41,551 nt of DNA from Actinomycetota bacterium (GCA_005788815.1 SYAZ01000071.1:1-41551); one strand, 5' to 3'. Shown: positions 17,330 through 27,052, counted from the first letter of the stretch. Notes: a model not told the origin generated them from the letters alone. Program-made: numbers and translations.

Positions 17330-19627
17330 TTAACCCGCGGGCGTGGTCTTGACTGTCGCTGGGATTCCTTTGGCGCAGTTATAGACATAAAAACGATACG
17401 GATCTACCCCAACGACGGGAGTGGCTGGGTTCGTATCGGTCGGGGCAATTGTGGTCCCCGGGTCAACGATGCTGACAACAGGACCCTTAAACACCGTTGT
17501 TGTGGGCGCCACCACTGGTGCTCCCGCAATTGTGGTGGTGGTTGCTACTTGGGGCGCAACGGTCGTTGTAGTTGGCACCACATTGGCAACTGCTCCGGTT
17601 GCGGATTTAGGAAGTTTTCCAGACACCAATTCTGCAATGCAGTCAACTCCGGGAAGATACAGACGTGTTGGATTACGAGTTGGGGGCGCTGGAGCATCCC
17701 AATTAAGAATTGGCAAGTCACTGTGTGCTGCATCCATGAAGGCTTTCCAGATCTTGACGGGGTATGCATTTCCTGTCACCTTTGCCACGCCATCGGCTTT
17801 GAACTCAGGAATGTTCACCATGGGCGTATAACCCTTGGGGTCTCCCACCCACACAGCAGTGGTCAATTGTTTTGTAAAGCCAACAAACCACGCATTGGTA
17901 TTTTCATCTTGCGTTCCCGTTTTGCCAGCCGCTGGACGCTTGTTTGCGAGTGGATCGCGCCGAGCAGTACCCACAGTCAAAGTTTTTTTCAGAATGTCGA
18001 CTTCTGCGTCGGCGACTTCTTTTGAGATCACTTGTGATGGTGCTGCTTGGTGCTGAAACAGAACTCCACTTGGTCCTTCAATCTTTTCAATGAAATAGGG
18101 CTCGTGATGAACACCGCCGTTAGCAATAGTTTGAGCACCCGATGCCATGTCGTATGCACTGAACTCATTTGCTCCGGTGGAGAAACTTGCATACGGCTGA
18201 ATCTTGTAATTGTCGCGCGTGAGATACGGCGATGACATCACACGGTACGAAAGATTGACCACTCGATTGAGGCCCACAATTTGGGCAAGTCGTGCGTATG
18301 CGCAGTTGATGGAAAGCCACGTTTGTTCTGCCAATGGAGACACCGGATGGCTGACACCCTTCGTTATTTTGAAAGGTTCTTCTGGTAAGCCAGGATTGGG
18401 CAAAGTGCAAGGAAGCGTTCCATCAATCAGATCGCTTGCCTGCACGCCTGCTTCGAGCGCAGCTGTTAACACAAACATCTTGATGACCGAACCAGTTTGG
18501 CGACGACGCAATGCGAGATTCACCTCAGTTCGTCCGGGCACAAATCCGGGCCCGCCTACTAAGGCTCGCAGCGCACCAGTTGAGGTTTCAAGAGAAACGA
18601 GCGACGATTGAATTCCCGTTCGGTTTGCTGGCAACTTTTCTTTGGCGGCTTTCTCTGCTTTAGCTTGAGCCACTGCATCAAGAGTCGTGGTCACCGTTAT
18701 CCCACCACGATAAATAGCGTTGTAGCGCTCTTGATACGTGGAACCCAACGCAGAAAAATACTTGGGGTCATTCAACAATGCATTACGAACCATCTCTGTG
18801 AAATACGTACGGCTCGTTGGTCGTTCGGGCGCATCGGTCACAGACTCTGGCGGCTCCCATGCTGCAAATGTTGTGTCTCGTTCATCTGTGGTCATTAGAG
18901 CAACATCCACGAATCGATCAAGAACCTGAGCAAAACGCCGGCGTGACTGCTCTGGACGACGGATGGGATCAAACGTCGTCGGTGCCCGGACCAGTCCCGC
19001 AAGAAACCCCGCTTCAATCAATGTCAGATCGGCCACTTTCTTTTGAAAGTACACATCAGCAGCGGCTTGTATTCCATACGCATTGTTTCCGAAGTACACG
19101 GTATTGAGATACCGCTCCACAATCTTTTCTTTCGACACAGTCTTTTCAAGCATCACCGCATAGCGCGCCTGCAACACCTTGTATCGACCATCTCGAGGTA
19201 AGCCCACGAGATATTCGTTCTTTACAACTTGCTGGGTAATGGTGGAAGCACCTTGCCGACCACTAGAGAATTGGAAGTTAGAAAGTGCGGCTCGTACCAA
19301 TGCACGCAGGTTGACGCCTTTATGGTTTTTGAATCCTGTGTCCTCCACTGCAAGAAGTGCGGCCACCACATGCGCGGGGACTTGTTCAATCAGAAGTGGC
19401 TGGCTGTTCTCTAATTCAAAAACACCCACTTGTTGACCATTAAAGCCAAGGATCTGAGAGCGAGTAGCAAGACCACCAAACCCTCCGAGCTCCACAGGCA
19501 CCTCTTCATGAGCATTCACGATTCTCCAGGCCTGAGGTGCCATGCCAACGATGGCGCCACTCAGCAGCATGGCGCTTGCCACCAATGCAACAACAAATCG
19601 AAGCGTCCAGTTCGCGGGAGAATTCAC
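17330..19627 (-). CDS. Class A penicillin-binding protein (GT51 transglycosylase plus transpeptidase)
   Basis: A 765-residue bifunctional peptidoglycan synthase. A single N-terminal membrane anchor (about residues 11-29) precedes the GT51 domain with the catalytic glutamate in EDTGFKNHKG (E95) and QGASTITQQ. The transpeptidase domain has all three motifs: S380-V-I-K383, S439-I-N441 and K569-T-G571. The C-terminus ends in a threonine/proline/valine-rich stretch with TTTTVAP-like repeats, a likely disordered wall-spanning tail. The start is GTG; on the minus strand TACGGT lies 9 nt upstream, so the leader would be very short. It heads an operon with the DUF457-like and histidine phosphatase genes. 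Confidence 0.92.
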   Translation of the reverse strand: MNSPANWTLRFVVALVASAMLLSGAIVGMAPQAWRIVNAHEEVPVELGGFGGLATRSQILGFNGQQVGVFELENSQPLLIEQVPAHVVAALLAVEDTGFKNHKGVNLRALVRAALSNFQFSSGRQGASTITQQVVKNEYLVGLPRDGRYKVLQARYAVMLEKTVSKEKIVERYLNTVYFGNNAYGIQAAADVYFQKKVADLTLIEAGFLAGLVRAPTTFDPIRRPEQSRRRFAQVLDRFVDVALMTTDERDTTFAAWEPPESVTDAPERPTSRTYFTEMVRNALLNDPKYFSALGSTYQERYNAIYRGGITVTTTLDAVAQAKAEKAAKEKLPANRTGIQSSLVSLETSTGALRALVGGPGFVPGRTEVNLALRRRQTGSVIKMFVLTAALEAGVQASDLIDGTLPCTLPNPGLPEEPFKITKGVSHPVSPLAEQTWLSINCAYARLAQIVGLNRVVNLSYRVMSSPYLTRDNYKIQPYASFSTGANEFSAYDMASGAQTIANGGVHHEPYFIEKIEGPSGVLFQHQAAPSQVISKEVADAEVDILKKTLTVGTARRDPLANKRPAAGKTGTQDENTNAWFVGFTKQLTTAVWVGDPKGYTPMVNIPEFKADGVAKVTGNAYPVKIWKAFMDAAHSDLPILNWDAPAPPTRNPTRLYLPGVDCIAELVSGKLPKSATGAVANVVPTTTTVAPQVATTTTIAGAPVVAPTTTVFKGPVVSIVDPGTTIAPTDTNPATPVVGVDPYRFYVYNCAKGIPATVKTTPAG

Positions 19628-19680
19628 AACATAAACACCGTAGTTCTCGCTTCTCTCAGCACTGCGTCACCCTTAGTTGG

Positions 19681-19686
19681 TACGGT
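19681..19686 (+). promoter_or_regulatory. -10 element, leaderless LLM gene
   Basis: TACGGT with exactly 6 nt before ATG 19693 and no Shine-Dalgarno sequence. Same geometry as rnpB. Confidence 0.55.
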
Positions 19687-19692
19687 TAATTC

Positions 19693-20634
19693 ATGTCATC
19701 TTTCCCACATCGCGGTTTTCGCTTCGGCGTTCAAGTATCAAAAGAAACGTCAGCACGTGGCTGGGCCGAACTTGCCCGTCGTGCAGAGGGCACTGGGTAT
19801 GACGTCTTTACGATGCCTGACCACTTCACCGATCAACTGGCCCCAATCCCCGCCCTGATGGCCGCTGCAGATGCCACTACGAAATTGCGCATTGGCGCTC
19901 TCGTTTTTGATAACGATTACAAACACCCAGTGGTACTCGCCAAAGAATTGGCAACGATGGACCTTCTCTCAGACGGTCGCGTCGAAATAGGTCTTGGTGC
20001 AGGCTGGATGATTAGCGATTACGAAGAAGCAGGAATGCCATACGACTCGCCAAAAATTCGCATCGATCGATTCATTGAAGGAGTTGCTGTGATTCGCGGC
20101 GCAATGGCCGATGGTCCATTTTCTTTCTCCGGTGACCATTACAACATCACCAATTACAACGGCCAGCCAAAACCCGTTCAAAAACGCCCTCCCCTTCTCA
20201 TCGGTGGCGGCGGCAAGCGAGTGTTGTCCTACGCAGCACGCGAAGCAGACATCATCGGCATCAATGGAACATTGACAGCTGGCGTCGTGGGGCCAGAAGC
20301 ACTCTCCACCATGACTGCAGAATCTGTCGACGAAAAAGTAGCCATCGTGGCTGCCGCCGGAGCACATCGACTGAACGACATCGAGATGAATATCCGAACT
20401 TTCTTCGTAAAGGTCACAGACGATCGTGAAAAGACTATTGAAGGCATCTCTTCCATGTTTGGTGTCGCGAAGGAAATGATTGACGCATCGCCGTTCGCTC
20501 TCATCGGCTCCGTGGAATCATGCATCGAGCAATTGCTTGAACGACGTGAGCGTTGGGGCTTTAGTTACACAATTGTTGGTGCCGAAAACATCGACGAATG
20601 TGCACCCATTGTTGCTGCACTTAGCGGCAAGTAA
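19693..20634 (+). CDS. LLM-class F420-dependent oxidoreductase, TIGR03621-like
   Basis: A 313-residue TIM-barrel oxidoreductase of the luciferase-like superfamily. Motifs include FRFGVQ, GYDVFTMPDHF, HPVVLAKELATMDLLSDGRVEIGLGAGW and PLLIGGGGKRVL. It most resembles the F420-dependent branch common in actinobacteria (TIGR03621 type), which uses reduced F420 rather than FMN; the substrate is unknown. The gene is transcribed divergently from the PBP gene. Its stop codon directly abuts the fhs stop codon on the other strand. Confidence 0.82.
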   Translation: MSSFPHRGFRFGVQVSKETSARGWAELARRAEGTGYDVFTMPDHFTDQLAPIPALMAAADATTKLRIGALVFDNDYKHPVVLAKELATMDLLSDGRVEIGLGAGWMISDYEEAGMPYDSPKIRIDRFIEGVAVIRGAMADGPFSFSGDHYNITNYNGQPKPVQKRPPLLIGGGGKRVLSYAAREADIIGINGTLTAGVVGPEALSTMTAESVDEKVAIVAAAGAHRLNDIEMNIRTFFVKVTDDREKTIEGISSMFGVAKEMIDASPFALIGSVESCIEQLLERRERWGFSYTIVGAENIDECAPIVAALSGK

Positions 20635-22332
20635 TTAGAACAAGCCCACCACTCGCCCATCAGGGCCAATGTCTATATGCAGTGCTGCTGGGTCTGAACC
20701 TAGACCAGGCATTGTGCGCATAGCGCCACAAATGGGATAGATAAATCCGGCACCGACAGAGGCGCGAACCTCACGGACCTGCAAAGTGTGACCCGTCGGT
20801 GCGCCCTTTAATGTTGGGTCACCACTGATGCTGAGATGAGTCTTAGCAATACACACGGGCAAGTGGCTAAAACCATTGGCATCAAACATGGCTAATTGTT
20901 CTTCTGCGACTGGCGAGTACTCCACATTGGCGGCACCATAAATGCGGGTTGCAACTGCATAGATTTTTTCTTTTAGCGATGCGTCGTCTGAATACAAGAA
21001 CTCGAAGTGGCTTTCTTCATCACATGCCGCCACAACCGCCTGTGCCAACTCCACTGCGCCTGCACCACCGTCTGCAAAGTGCGTGCAGATTGCGACGCGT
21101 GCACCAAGGGCCTCAGCGATTTCTTTAATGGCCGCATGCTCACTTGCGTGATCGGTAGGAAAAGCATTGATTGCAACAACTGGTGAAACACCGTGAGCCT
21201 TTACATTCTCAATTTGCTTTGCCAGATTCGCAGCACCTGCACGCACATCATCTGGGCTTTCTTGCAACATCTCTGGGGGCAACGGCTTTCCAGCCACCAC
21301 TTTGTATTGACCAGAGTGCGCCTTCAGTGCGCGAACCGTTGCCACCAGTACTGCAGCATCAGGCACCATGCCCGAGACTCTGCACTTGATATTGAAGAAT
21401 CGTTCAGCGCCCATGTCTGCGCCAAAACCTGCTTCTGTAATCAGATAGTCACACATGTGAATTCCCAATTTGTCTGCAATGACAGACGAGTTCCCAGTTG
21501 CAATGTTTCCGAATGGCCCCGTATGAATAAGCGCTGGGGTATTTTCCAACGTCTGCATCAGGTTTGGTTTGATGGCATCTCGCAAAATGACGGCCATTGC
21601 ACCAGCGCAACCAATTTGCTCTGCAGTAACAGCAACCTTGCTATCGGTGTACCCCACAACGATGCGTCCAAGGCGCGCCCGCAAGTCTTCCATCGAAGTT
21701 GCGAGCGCAAGTAGAGCCATTACTTCTGACGCAGCAGTGATATCGAAACCTGATTCCCGCTCTATTCCATCTTCCTTTGGACCAAGACCAATGATGACGT
21801 TACGCAACGAACGATCATTGACATCAAGCACTCGTTTCCACGTGATGTTCTTTAGCGAAAGACCAAGTGCGTTTCCATGATGTAGATGATTATCAACCAT
21901 GGCAGCCAAAAGATTGTGCGCAGCTGTTACCGCATGAAAATCTCCCGTGAGATGCAGATTCAAAATCTCCATCGGAATCACCTGGCTATACCCACCACCG
22001 GCAGCACCACCTTTGATTCCAAACGTTGGACCCATTGAAGGTTGACGAAGAGCAAGTAGCCCCACTTTGCCAATGTGTTTCATCGCTTGAGCGAGCCCAA
22101 CAGATGTAGTTGTCTTTCCTTCACCTAAAGGCGTAGGGGTGATAGCTGTAACAACCACATATTTTCCACGCGGCCGATTCTGCACTTGTTGCAACGCAGT
22201 CAAATCAATTTTGGCCACGGTGCGACCATACGGCTCAAGTACATCGTCTCCGAGTCCAAGCTGCGTGGCAATCTCTGAGAGCGGAGCAATGTGAGCCGCT
22301 TGGGCTATTTCTAAGTCTGAAGGAAATGACAC
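20635..22332 (-). CDS. fhs: Formate-tetrahydrofolate ligase
   Basis: A 565-residue ATP-dependent enzyme that joins formate to tetrahydrofolate, giving 10-formyl-THF for one-carbon metabolism. The P-loop TPLGEGKTTTSVGL and the blocks GIKGGAAGGGYSQVIPME and TEAGFGADMGAERF are diagnostic, and the length fits. The ATG is preceded by GAGG at 6 nt. It is monocistronic, convergent with the LLM gene without any intergenic base, and divergent from the lldD-like operon. Confidence 0.95.
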   Translation of the reverse strand: MSFPSDLEIAQAAHIAPLSEIATQLGLGDDVLEPYGRTVAKIDLTALQQVQNRPRGKYVVVTAITPTPLGEGKTTTSVGLAQAMKHIGKVGLLALRQPSMGPTFGIKGGAAGGGYSQVIPMEILNLHLTGDFHAVTAAHNLLAAMVDNHLHHGNALGLSLKNITWKRVLDVNDRSLRNVIIGLGPKEDGIERESGFDITAASEVMALLALATSMEDLRARLGRIVVGYTDSKVAVTAEQIGCAGAMAVILRDAIKPNLMQTLENTPALIHTGPFGNIATGNSSVIADKLGIHMCDYLITEAGFGADMGAERFFNIKCRVSGMVPDAAVLVATVRALKAHSGQYKVVAGKPLPPEMLQESPDDVRAGAANLAKQIENVKAHGVSPVVAINAFPTDHASEHAAIKEIAEALGARVAICTHFADGGAGAVELAQAVVAACDEESHFEFLYSDDASLKEKIYAVATRIYGAANVEYSPVAEEQLAMFDANGFSHLPVCIAKTHLSISGDPTLKGAPTGHTLQVREVRASVGAGFIYPICGAMRTMPGLGSDPAALHIDIGPDGRVVGLF

Positions 22333-22414
22333 GCCTCAGTCTCACCCAGAAGAGCTCGCCACAGCAAAGCGAAGCCCTTTGCCATCGTTAGCATTGTCCT
22401 CGTGCGGAGGTGCC

Positions 22415-23638
22415 ATGGGACTCATTAAGACATTGCGGTCCGTGGCTAGTTTTTCAGTCCCCACCCTCTCGCGCCGCAAACGACGCTTTAATCGTGCAGC
22501 CAATATTGCAGACCTTCGTCTCATTGCACAGGCTCGATTACCCCGAGGGATTTTTGACTACATCGATGGTGGCGCCGAAGACGAGATCACAATGGCTTGC
22601 AACAGCAGCGATTTTGCAAAGTATGAATTTGTCCCGCGGATTCTTCGCAACGTTGCCGACATCAGCACGACGACAACTTTTCTTGGCAGAGCACTAGAAA
22701 CACCCATCATTTTCTCGCCCACCGGATTTACACGCATTGCTCACTCACAGGGTGAACTGAGTGTTGCGCGCGTTGCCGCAAAACATCAATCTCCATATTG
22801 CCTCTCCACACTGTCCACACGATCCATCGAAGAAGTTGCACAAGTGAGCAACGGCCCAAAGTGGTTTCAGGTGTACGTATGGCGTGATCGCGAGATGCTG
22901 AAAGACATGTTGTCACGCGCTGAGCAGTGCGGTTACGAAGCCATCATGTTGACAGTAGATACGGCAGTGCTCGGGCGTCGCGAGCGCGATGTGCGACGCG
23001 GCTTCACACTTCCTCCCACGCTTGGTCCCGGCACCATCATCGACGGCATCACGCATCCGTCATGGACATGGGATTTCATTCGTCACGAGCCCATTACTTT
23101 TTCAAACATCAAGGCATCGTCTGACAACAAGAACGGCACTGCAGTCACATTGTCGGCGTTCATCGCCGAACAGTTCGACCAGTCTTTGTCATGGGACGAC
23201 ATCGAATGGTTTCGTGCGCATTGGAAAGGCCCCATCATTTTGAAGGGCATTCAATCTGTTGCTGATGCCACCGAAGCAGTCGCTCACGGAATCGACGCCA
23301 TCGCAGTCTCTAACCATGGTGGTCGTCAACTTGATCGTTCACCATCACCCATCAGCCTCATCGCCCCAATAGCCAACGCCATCTCAGGCGCTGTACCAAT
23401 TATTTGCGATGGAGGCATTCGTCGTGGAGCAGACATTGTGACTGCTCTTTCTCAAGGAGCCACTGCATGCACAATGGGCCGTTCGTACCTTTACGGACTT
23501 GGTGCAGCCGGCGAGCAAGGTGTGGAGCGTGCATACGACATGTTGGTCGAGGAGATGCGTCGCACAATGGCGTTGTGCGGTGTACGTACCATTGCCGAGA
23601 TTGATCCAACTCTCACTACGTACCATCATCGATCATGA
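22415..23638 (+). CDS. FMN-dependent alpha-hydroxy acid dehydrogenase, LldD-like
   Basis: A 407-residue FMN TIM-barrel enzyme of the lactate/glycolate oxidase family, close in type to actinobacterial LldD2. FDYIDGGAEDE near the N-terminus, TVDTAVLGRRERD in the middle, and the active-site SNHGGRQLD with catalytic histidine and arginine are intact, followed by CDGGIRRGADIVTALSQGA for phosphate binding. The most likely reaction is oxidation of L-lactate or a similar 2-hydroxy acid. The frame is open to TTG 22379, but ATG 22415 follows a strong GGAGG four bases away. It starts a four-gene operon with overlapping stops and starts. Confidence 0.85.
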   Translation: MGLIKTLRSVASFSVPTLSRRKRRFNRAANIADLRLIAQARLPRGIFDYIDGGAEDEITMACNSSDFAKYEFVPRILRNVADISTTTTFLGRALETPIIFSPTGFTRIAHSQGELSVARVAAKHQSPYCLSTLSTRSIEEVAQVSNGPKWFQVYVWRDREMLKDMLSRAEQCGYEAIMLTVDTAVLGRRERDVRRGFTLPPTLGPGTIIDGITHPSWTWDFIRHEPITFSNIKASSDNKNGTAVTLSAFIAEQFDQSLSWDDIEWFRAHWKGPIILKGIQSVADATEAVAHGIDAIAVSNHGGRQLDRSPSPISLIAPIANAISGAVPIICDGGIRRGADIVTALSQGATACTMGRSYLYGLGAAGEQGVERAYDMLVEEMRRTMALCGVRTIAEIDPTLTTYHHRS

Positions 23639-24018
23639 GTAATTTCTCTTACGTCTCAGGCGAACGACGCCCAGTTGAAGTACTTGTATTTCGAATGGAC
23701 CCAACAGTGGTGAATGAGTTCATTCGCATTGATCACGATGTGTGGACAATGCGCGAAGCCTTCATGGATGGGCTAGCCAGAATTCCATTCCTCTCCAAAG
23801 AGGTGTGGCTCGACGATTCCAAACCAGGCGAAGTCACCATCGTGTTTGTGTGGGATACACAGGCCGATTGGGATCAAGTAGGAGCCATTGAGTTTCAGCA
23901 AAAATTGCAGGCCGAGTTCGACGCCCTATTCCCCCACCCTGTTGAGTTAATCGCAGCACCCCATGAGGATTCACATTTTGGCATTCACCGTGTCACACGA
24001 TTTGAAAGAATTGACTAA
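23635..24018 (+). CDS. TIGR03792-like small protein of unknown function
   Basis: A 127-residue protein whose core (VEVLVFRMDP, IDHDVWTM, FLSKEVWLDDSKPGEVTIVFVW) resembles the TIGR03792 family, probably a dimeric alpha-beta barrel-like fold; the family has no assigned function. The ATG overlaps the lldD-like stop by 4 bp and its stop overlaps the next ATG, so it is made together with the two neighbouring oxidoreductases and may act on the same substrate. Confidence 0.7.
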   Translation: MSNFSYVSGERRPVEVLVFRMDPTVVNEFIRIDHDVWTMREAFMDGLARIPFLSKEVWLDDSKPGEVTIVFVWDTQADWDQVGAIEFQQKLQAEFDALFPHPVELIAAPHEDSHFGIHRVTRFERID

Positions 24019-24920
24019 TGCCCGAACAACTAGATGTTTCATCTCCACGCACAATTAGCTCTCTCGGTGAAGTCGGGGCTCTTGCCTTCGGGTGCTGGCG
24101 GCTCACTGGTTCTGACTCTGAGAACTCTGCAGTTGTTCTAGCCGCCGTCGATGCCGGCATGACTCTCATCGATAACGCAGACGTGTATGGCCTGGATTGG
24201 GGCGGCACTCATTTTGGGGCGTGCGAGGAAGCTCTCGGGCGCATCTTTGTTAGTTCGCCAGGATTACGCAATCGCATCACCCTCGCGACAAAGGGTGGCA
24301 TCATCCCAGGTGTTCCGTATGACTCATCAGGTGAATACATCGTGAAAGCCTGCGAGGCTTCACTGTCACGAATGGGCGTCGAACATGTTGATCTGTATCA
24401 AATCCATCGGCCAGACCACTTCACCCACCCAGAAGAAATTGCTGAGGCGTTTCACTCATTGCACGCACGCGGACTTGTTCGTGAATTCGGAGTTTCTAAC
24501 TACACGCCAAGCCAGACACTTGCACTGAACTCATTTGTGCATAACGGAATAGCCACCACACAACCACAATTCTCAGCTGCGCACTTAGCGCCATTGCGAG
24601 ATGGCACTCTCGACCTTTGTATGGAAGCTGCCATTACGCCGCTTGCCTGGAGCTCGCTCGCCGGCGGCGCTCTTGCCACAGGTGCAAACATGCGACCAGA
24701 ACTCATCGCTACTCTTGATCAATTGGCACAACGTGAAAATGTCACACGATCGGCCATCGCTATCGCCTTCGTGTTGGCGCACCCATCAAAACCAATTGCG
24801 CTTATTGGGACACAAAACCCAGCACGAATCCAACAAATAACGGCCGCACAGACGGTCAACCTTTCACGCACAGATGTGTACAGCATTATTCAATCAAGCG
24901 ATGGTGAACCACTGCCATGA
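24018..24920 (+). CDS. Aldo/keto reductase
   Basis: A 300-residue NADP-dependent reductase of the AKR superfamily. The catalytic tetrad is complete: D52 and Y57 (IDNADVYG), K92 (ATKGG) and H130 (YQIHRPD). GLVREFGVSNY and the C-terminal ALIGTQNPARIQQ fit the family, closest to the YdhF-like subgroup that reduces ketones and aldehydes. TAATG overlap with the upstream gene and ATGA overlap with the downstream one put it firmly in the operon. The physiological substrate is unknown. Confidence 0.87.
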   Translation: MPEQLDVSSPRTISSLGEVGALAFGCWRLTGSDSENSAVVLAAVDAGMTLIDNADVYGLDWGGTHFGACEEALGRIFVSSPGLRNRITLATKGGIIPGVPYDSSGEYIVKACEASLSRMGVEHVDLYQIHRPDHFTHPEEIAEAFHSLHARGLVREFGVSNYTPSQTLALNSFVHNGIATTQPQFSAAHLAPLRDGTLDLCMEAAITPLAWSSLAGGALATGANMRPELIATLDQLAQRENVTRSAIAIAFVLAHPSKPIALIGTQNPARIQQITAAQTVNLSRTDVYSIIQSSDGEPLP

Positions 24921-25966
24921 GTGAAATCAGTTGGTTCAGCGCCCTCTGCGATGACGACTACGAACAACTTGGTGTTCCTCAACTGAATCTGCGCAGTAGT
25001 TGGGAACATTGCTCAGACATCGTGCGAACAGCGCAACTGGGTGGTTTCGACAATGTCTTGTTGCCGTCGGGATATGACCTTGGTATCGACACTTTGGCAT
25101 TTGCCTCTGCGATTGCCCCCACCATCACCACAATGAAGCTTCTCGCTGCGATTCGTTGTGGTGAAATGTGGGTGCCTCAACTTGCGCGACAGTTAGCCAC
25201 AATTAATCAAATTCTCAACGGACGCCTTTCCATCAACATCATTTCTTCTGAAATGCCAGGAGAAACACTCGACGGCCCCAGTCGCTATGCACGAACATTA
25301 GAGACGATGACAGCATTGCGCACTTTATTGAGCGGCCAACGACTCGACATTGACGGCGAACATCTACAACTCCATGTTGACGCACCGCGAATCTGCAGAG
25401 ATTCACCGAGCGCTCCGCCGTTTTACTTTGGCGGCTTGAGTAACGAGGCGCGTGATGTAGCGGCAGCAGGCGCAGATGTCTACCTCATGTGGCCCGACAC
25501 CGAAGACGTCATTGCAGAAACCATTACAGACCTGCAAACACGAGCTTCTTCATACGGCAGAACTCTGAAGTTTGGTTATCGCGTACACATAGTGGTGCGC
25601 GAAACAGAAGACGAAGCTCGAAATGCTGCAGCCCATTTAATCTCTGCAGTCGATGCCGCAACAGGTGATGCAATTAGATCGCGTTCACTCGACAGCAGGA
25701 GTGTTGGCGTGCGCCGACAGGCCGAACTCCGTGAGTCAGCCGGCACCGACGGATTCGTGGAACCACACTTGTGGACCGGAATCGGAAAAGCACGTAGCGG
25801 CTGCGGTGCTGCCATTGTGGGCACCCCGCAACAAGTCATCGACAAGATCCATCGCTACGAGGCCATGGGCATTGAAGCCTTTATCTTCTCGGGCTATCCA
25901 CACAAGGATGAAGCACAACGCTTTGCAGACTTGGTTCTTCCGCATCTCAGTCACCGCCCACTCTAA
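24917..25966 (+). CDS. SsuD-like flavin-dependent monooxygenase
   Basis: A 349-residue LLM-class enzyme that aligns over most of its length with alkanesulfonate monooxygenase SsuD, which cleaves alkanesulfonates to aldehyde and sulfite using FMNH2. Shared blocks include PPFYFGGLSNEA, FGYRVHIVVRETEDEA, LWTGIGKARSG and FSGYPHKDEA with the conserved histidine, arginine and tyrosine. The cysteine at the SsuD active-site entrance is absent (SGYDLGID). No flavin reductase or ssuABC transporter is nearby, so the substrate may not be a sulfonate. It is the last gene of the four-gene operon. Confidence 0.8.
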   Translation: MSEISWFSALCDDDYEQLGVPQLNLRSSWEHCSDIVRTAQLGGFDNVLLPSGYDLGIDTLAFASAIAPTITTMKLLAAIRCGEMWVPQLARQLATINQILNGRLSINIISSEMPGETLDGPSRYARTLETMTALRTLLSGQRLDIDGEHLQLHVDAPRICRDSPSAPPFYFGGLSNEARDVAAAGADVYLMWPDTEDVIAETITDLQTRASSYGRTLKFGYRVHIVVRETEDEARNAAAHLISAVDAATGDAIRSRSLDSRSVGVRRQAELRESAGTDGFVEPHLWTGIGKARSGCGAAIVGTPQQVIDKIHRYEAMGIEAFIFSGYPHKDEAQRFADLVLPHLSHRPL

Positions 25967-25975
25967 AAAACCGTC

Positions 25976-25981
25976 TACAGT
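25976..25981 (+). promoter_or_regulatory. -10 element, leaderless DUF3237 gene
   Basis: TACAGT with exactly 6 nt before ATG 25988 and no Shine-Dalgarno sequence. It sits only 10 bp after the preceding stop codon, so this gene may be transcribed separately from the operon. Confidence 0.55.
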
Positions 25982-25987
25982 CGCACC

Positions 25988-26416
25988 ATGAGCGACATCA
26001 CATCCCTGCCCGTTGAATTCCTGTGTCATATTCATGCCACGCTGAACCCACCCATTGTTGTCCCAGGCGGACCGCAAGGCACTCGCGTGATCGTTCGCGT
26101 TACTGGCGGCACGGTGACCGGACCACGCATTAATGGCACCGTTGAAGACTTAGGTGCAGACTGGCTCACTATGCGTGCAGATGGCACCGCACAACTTGAC
26201 GTACGGATTGTGATTAACACCGACGACGGTGAAGCGATTCATGTTGCTTACAAGGGAATCATGTCGCCAGATGCCAATGGGAATCGGCGAATCATTACAG
26301 CGCCACTCTTTGAAACAGGTGCGGAGAATTACACCTGGCTAAACGGCATTCAAGCAATCGCAGTGGGAGCCCCAGGCGCAGGGACCGTGGATTACGACCT
26401 GTACCGATTGGTTTAA
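25988..26416 (+). CDS. DUF3237 family protein
   Basis: A 142-residue beta-rich protein matching DUF3237: FLCHIHATL at the start, PGGPQGTRVIVRVTGGTVTGP, then DLGADWLTMRADGTAQLDVR and a C-terminal TGAENYTWLNGIQAIAVG. The family has a small barrel fold and no proven function. The stop codon shares its TTAA with the stop of the convergent TetR gene. A promoter-like hexamer sits 6 nt before the ATG. Confidence 0.82.
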   Translation: MSDITSLPVEFLCHIHATLNPPIVVPGGPQGTRVIVRVTGGTVTGPRINGTVEDLGADWLTMRADGTAQLDVRIVINTDDGEAIHVAYKGIMSPDANGNRRIITAPLFETGAENYTWLNGIQAIAVGAPGAGTVDYDLYRLV

Positions 26417-27006
26417 ATCAACGAGCGCAATACTCGAGAAATTAACTGATTCCACTCACTCAGATCAATGTGATGTGACGAAGCATCGTTAACAACTAGT
26501 CCGAGGCTGTACGCCTGAATGAAAACGGCGATGGCTTCAGGAGAGATATCCGGAGACACCCACATTTTGGATTGCATTTCACGAATCAAGTCAGCAAATG
26601 CAGCAGTTACTCTTTCCTGAACTGGACCTAAAGCAAGTCTCATTTTTTCGGAGTGTCGCGCAGTGCTGATGATTTCCAATCTGTCGGCGCGTCGCTCACT
26701 TCTTTCGTCACCATGAATGATTTGAGTCAACATGTCAAAACGCTTCAGCATGTCTTCCTGAGAAGTGGAGGCGAGCAATACTTCTGTAATACCAGTGACG
26801 TCTTCCTCGACATACTTAGCGAATCGTTCTACCTGCGCCGCAATAATCACGTCATTAAAATCCTCAAAGTGGTGATACAAGGACCCCTTTGAAATTTTGG
26901 ACATCTCAAGCAATTGGTCAACAGTGAAGCCTTGAGGGCCATGCTCGTTAATGAGTGACACAGTGGTTGCAATGAGATGGGCCTTCGTAGGATGTTTGTC
27001 ACGCAC
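26413..27006 (-). CDS. TetR-family transcription regulator
   Basis: A 197-residue one-component repressor. The helix-turn-helix lies at about residues 24-46 (FTVDQLLEMSKISKGSLYHH). The C-terminal ligand domain is not recognisable. It starts at GTG 27006, and TTAAAT on the minus strand lies 6 nt upstream. It is divergent from the VIT transporter with a 46-bp spacer, so it may control that gene, but no operator palindrome is evident. Confidence 0.85.
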   Translation of the reverse strand: MRDKHPTKAHLIATTVSLINEHGPQGFTVDQLLEMSKISKGSLYHHFEDFNDVIIAAQVERFAKYVEEDVTGITEVLLASTSQEDMLKRFDMLTQIIHGDERSERRADRLEIISTARHSEKMRLALGPVQERVTAAFADLIREMQSKMWVSPDISPEAIAVFIQAYSLGLVVNDASSHHIDLSEWNQLISRVLRSLI

Positions 27007-27052
27007 CCATTCATTTAACCATTTACTGGCGGATTAGTGGCAAGATAGAGAC

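Noticed and set aside
17165-18025. A 286-codon open frame on the plus strand opposite the PBP gene
   Set aside because: It lies antisense to a complete class A PBP with all catalytic motifs. Its translation is rich in Cys, Trp, His and Arg, matches no family, and arises from codon structure on the opposite strand.
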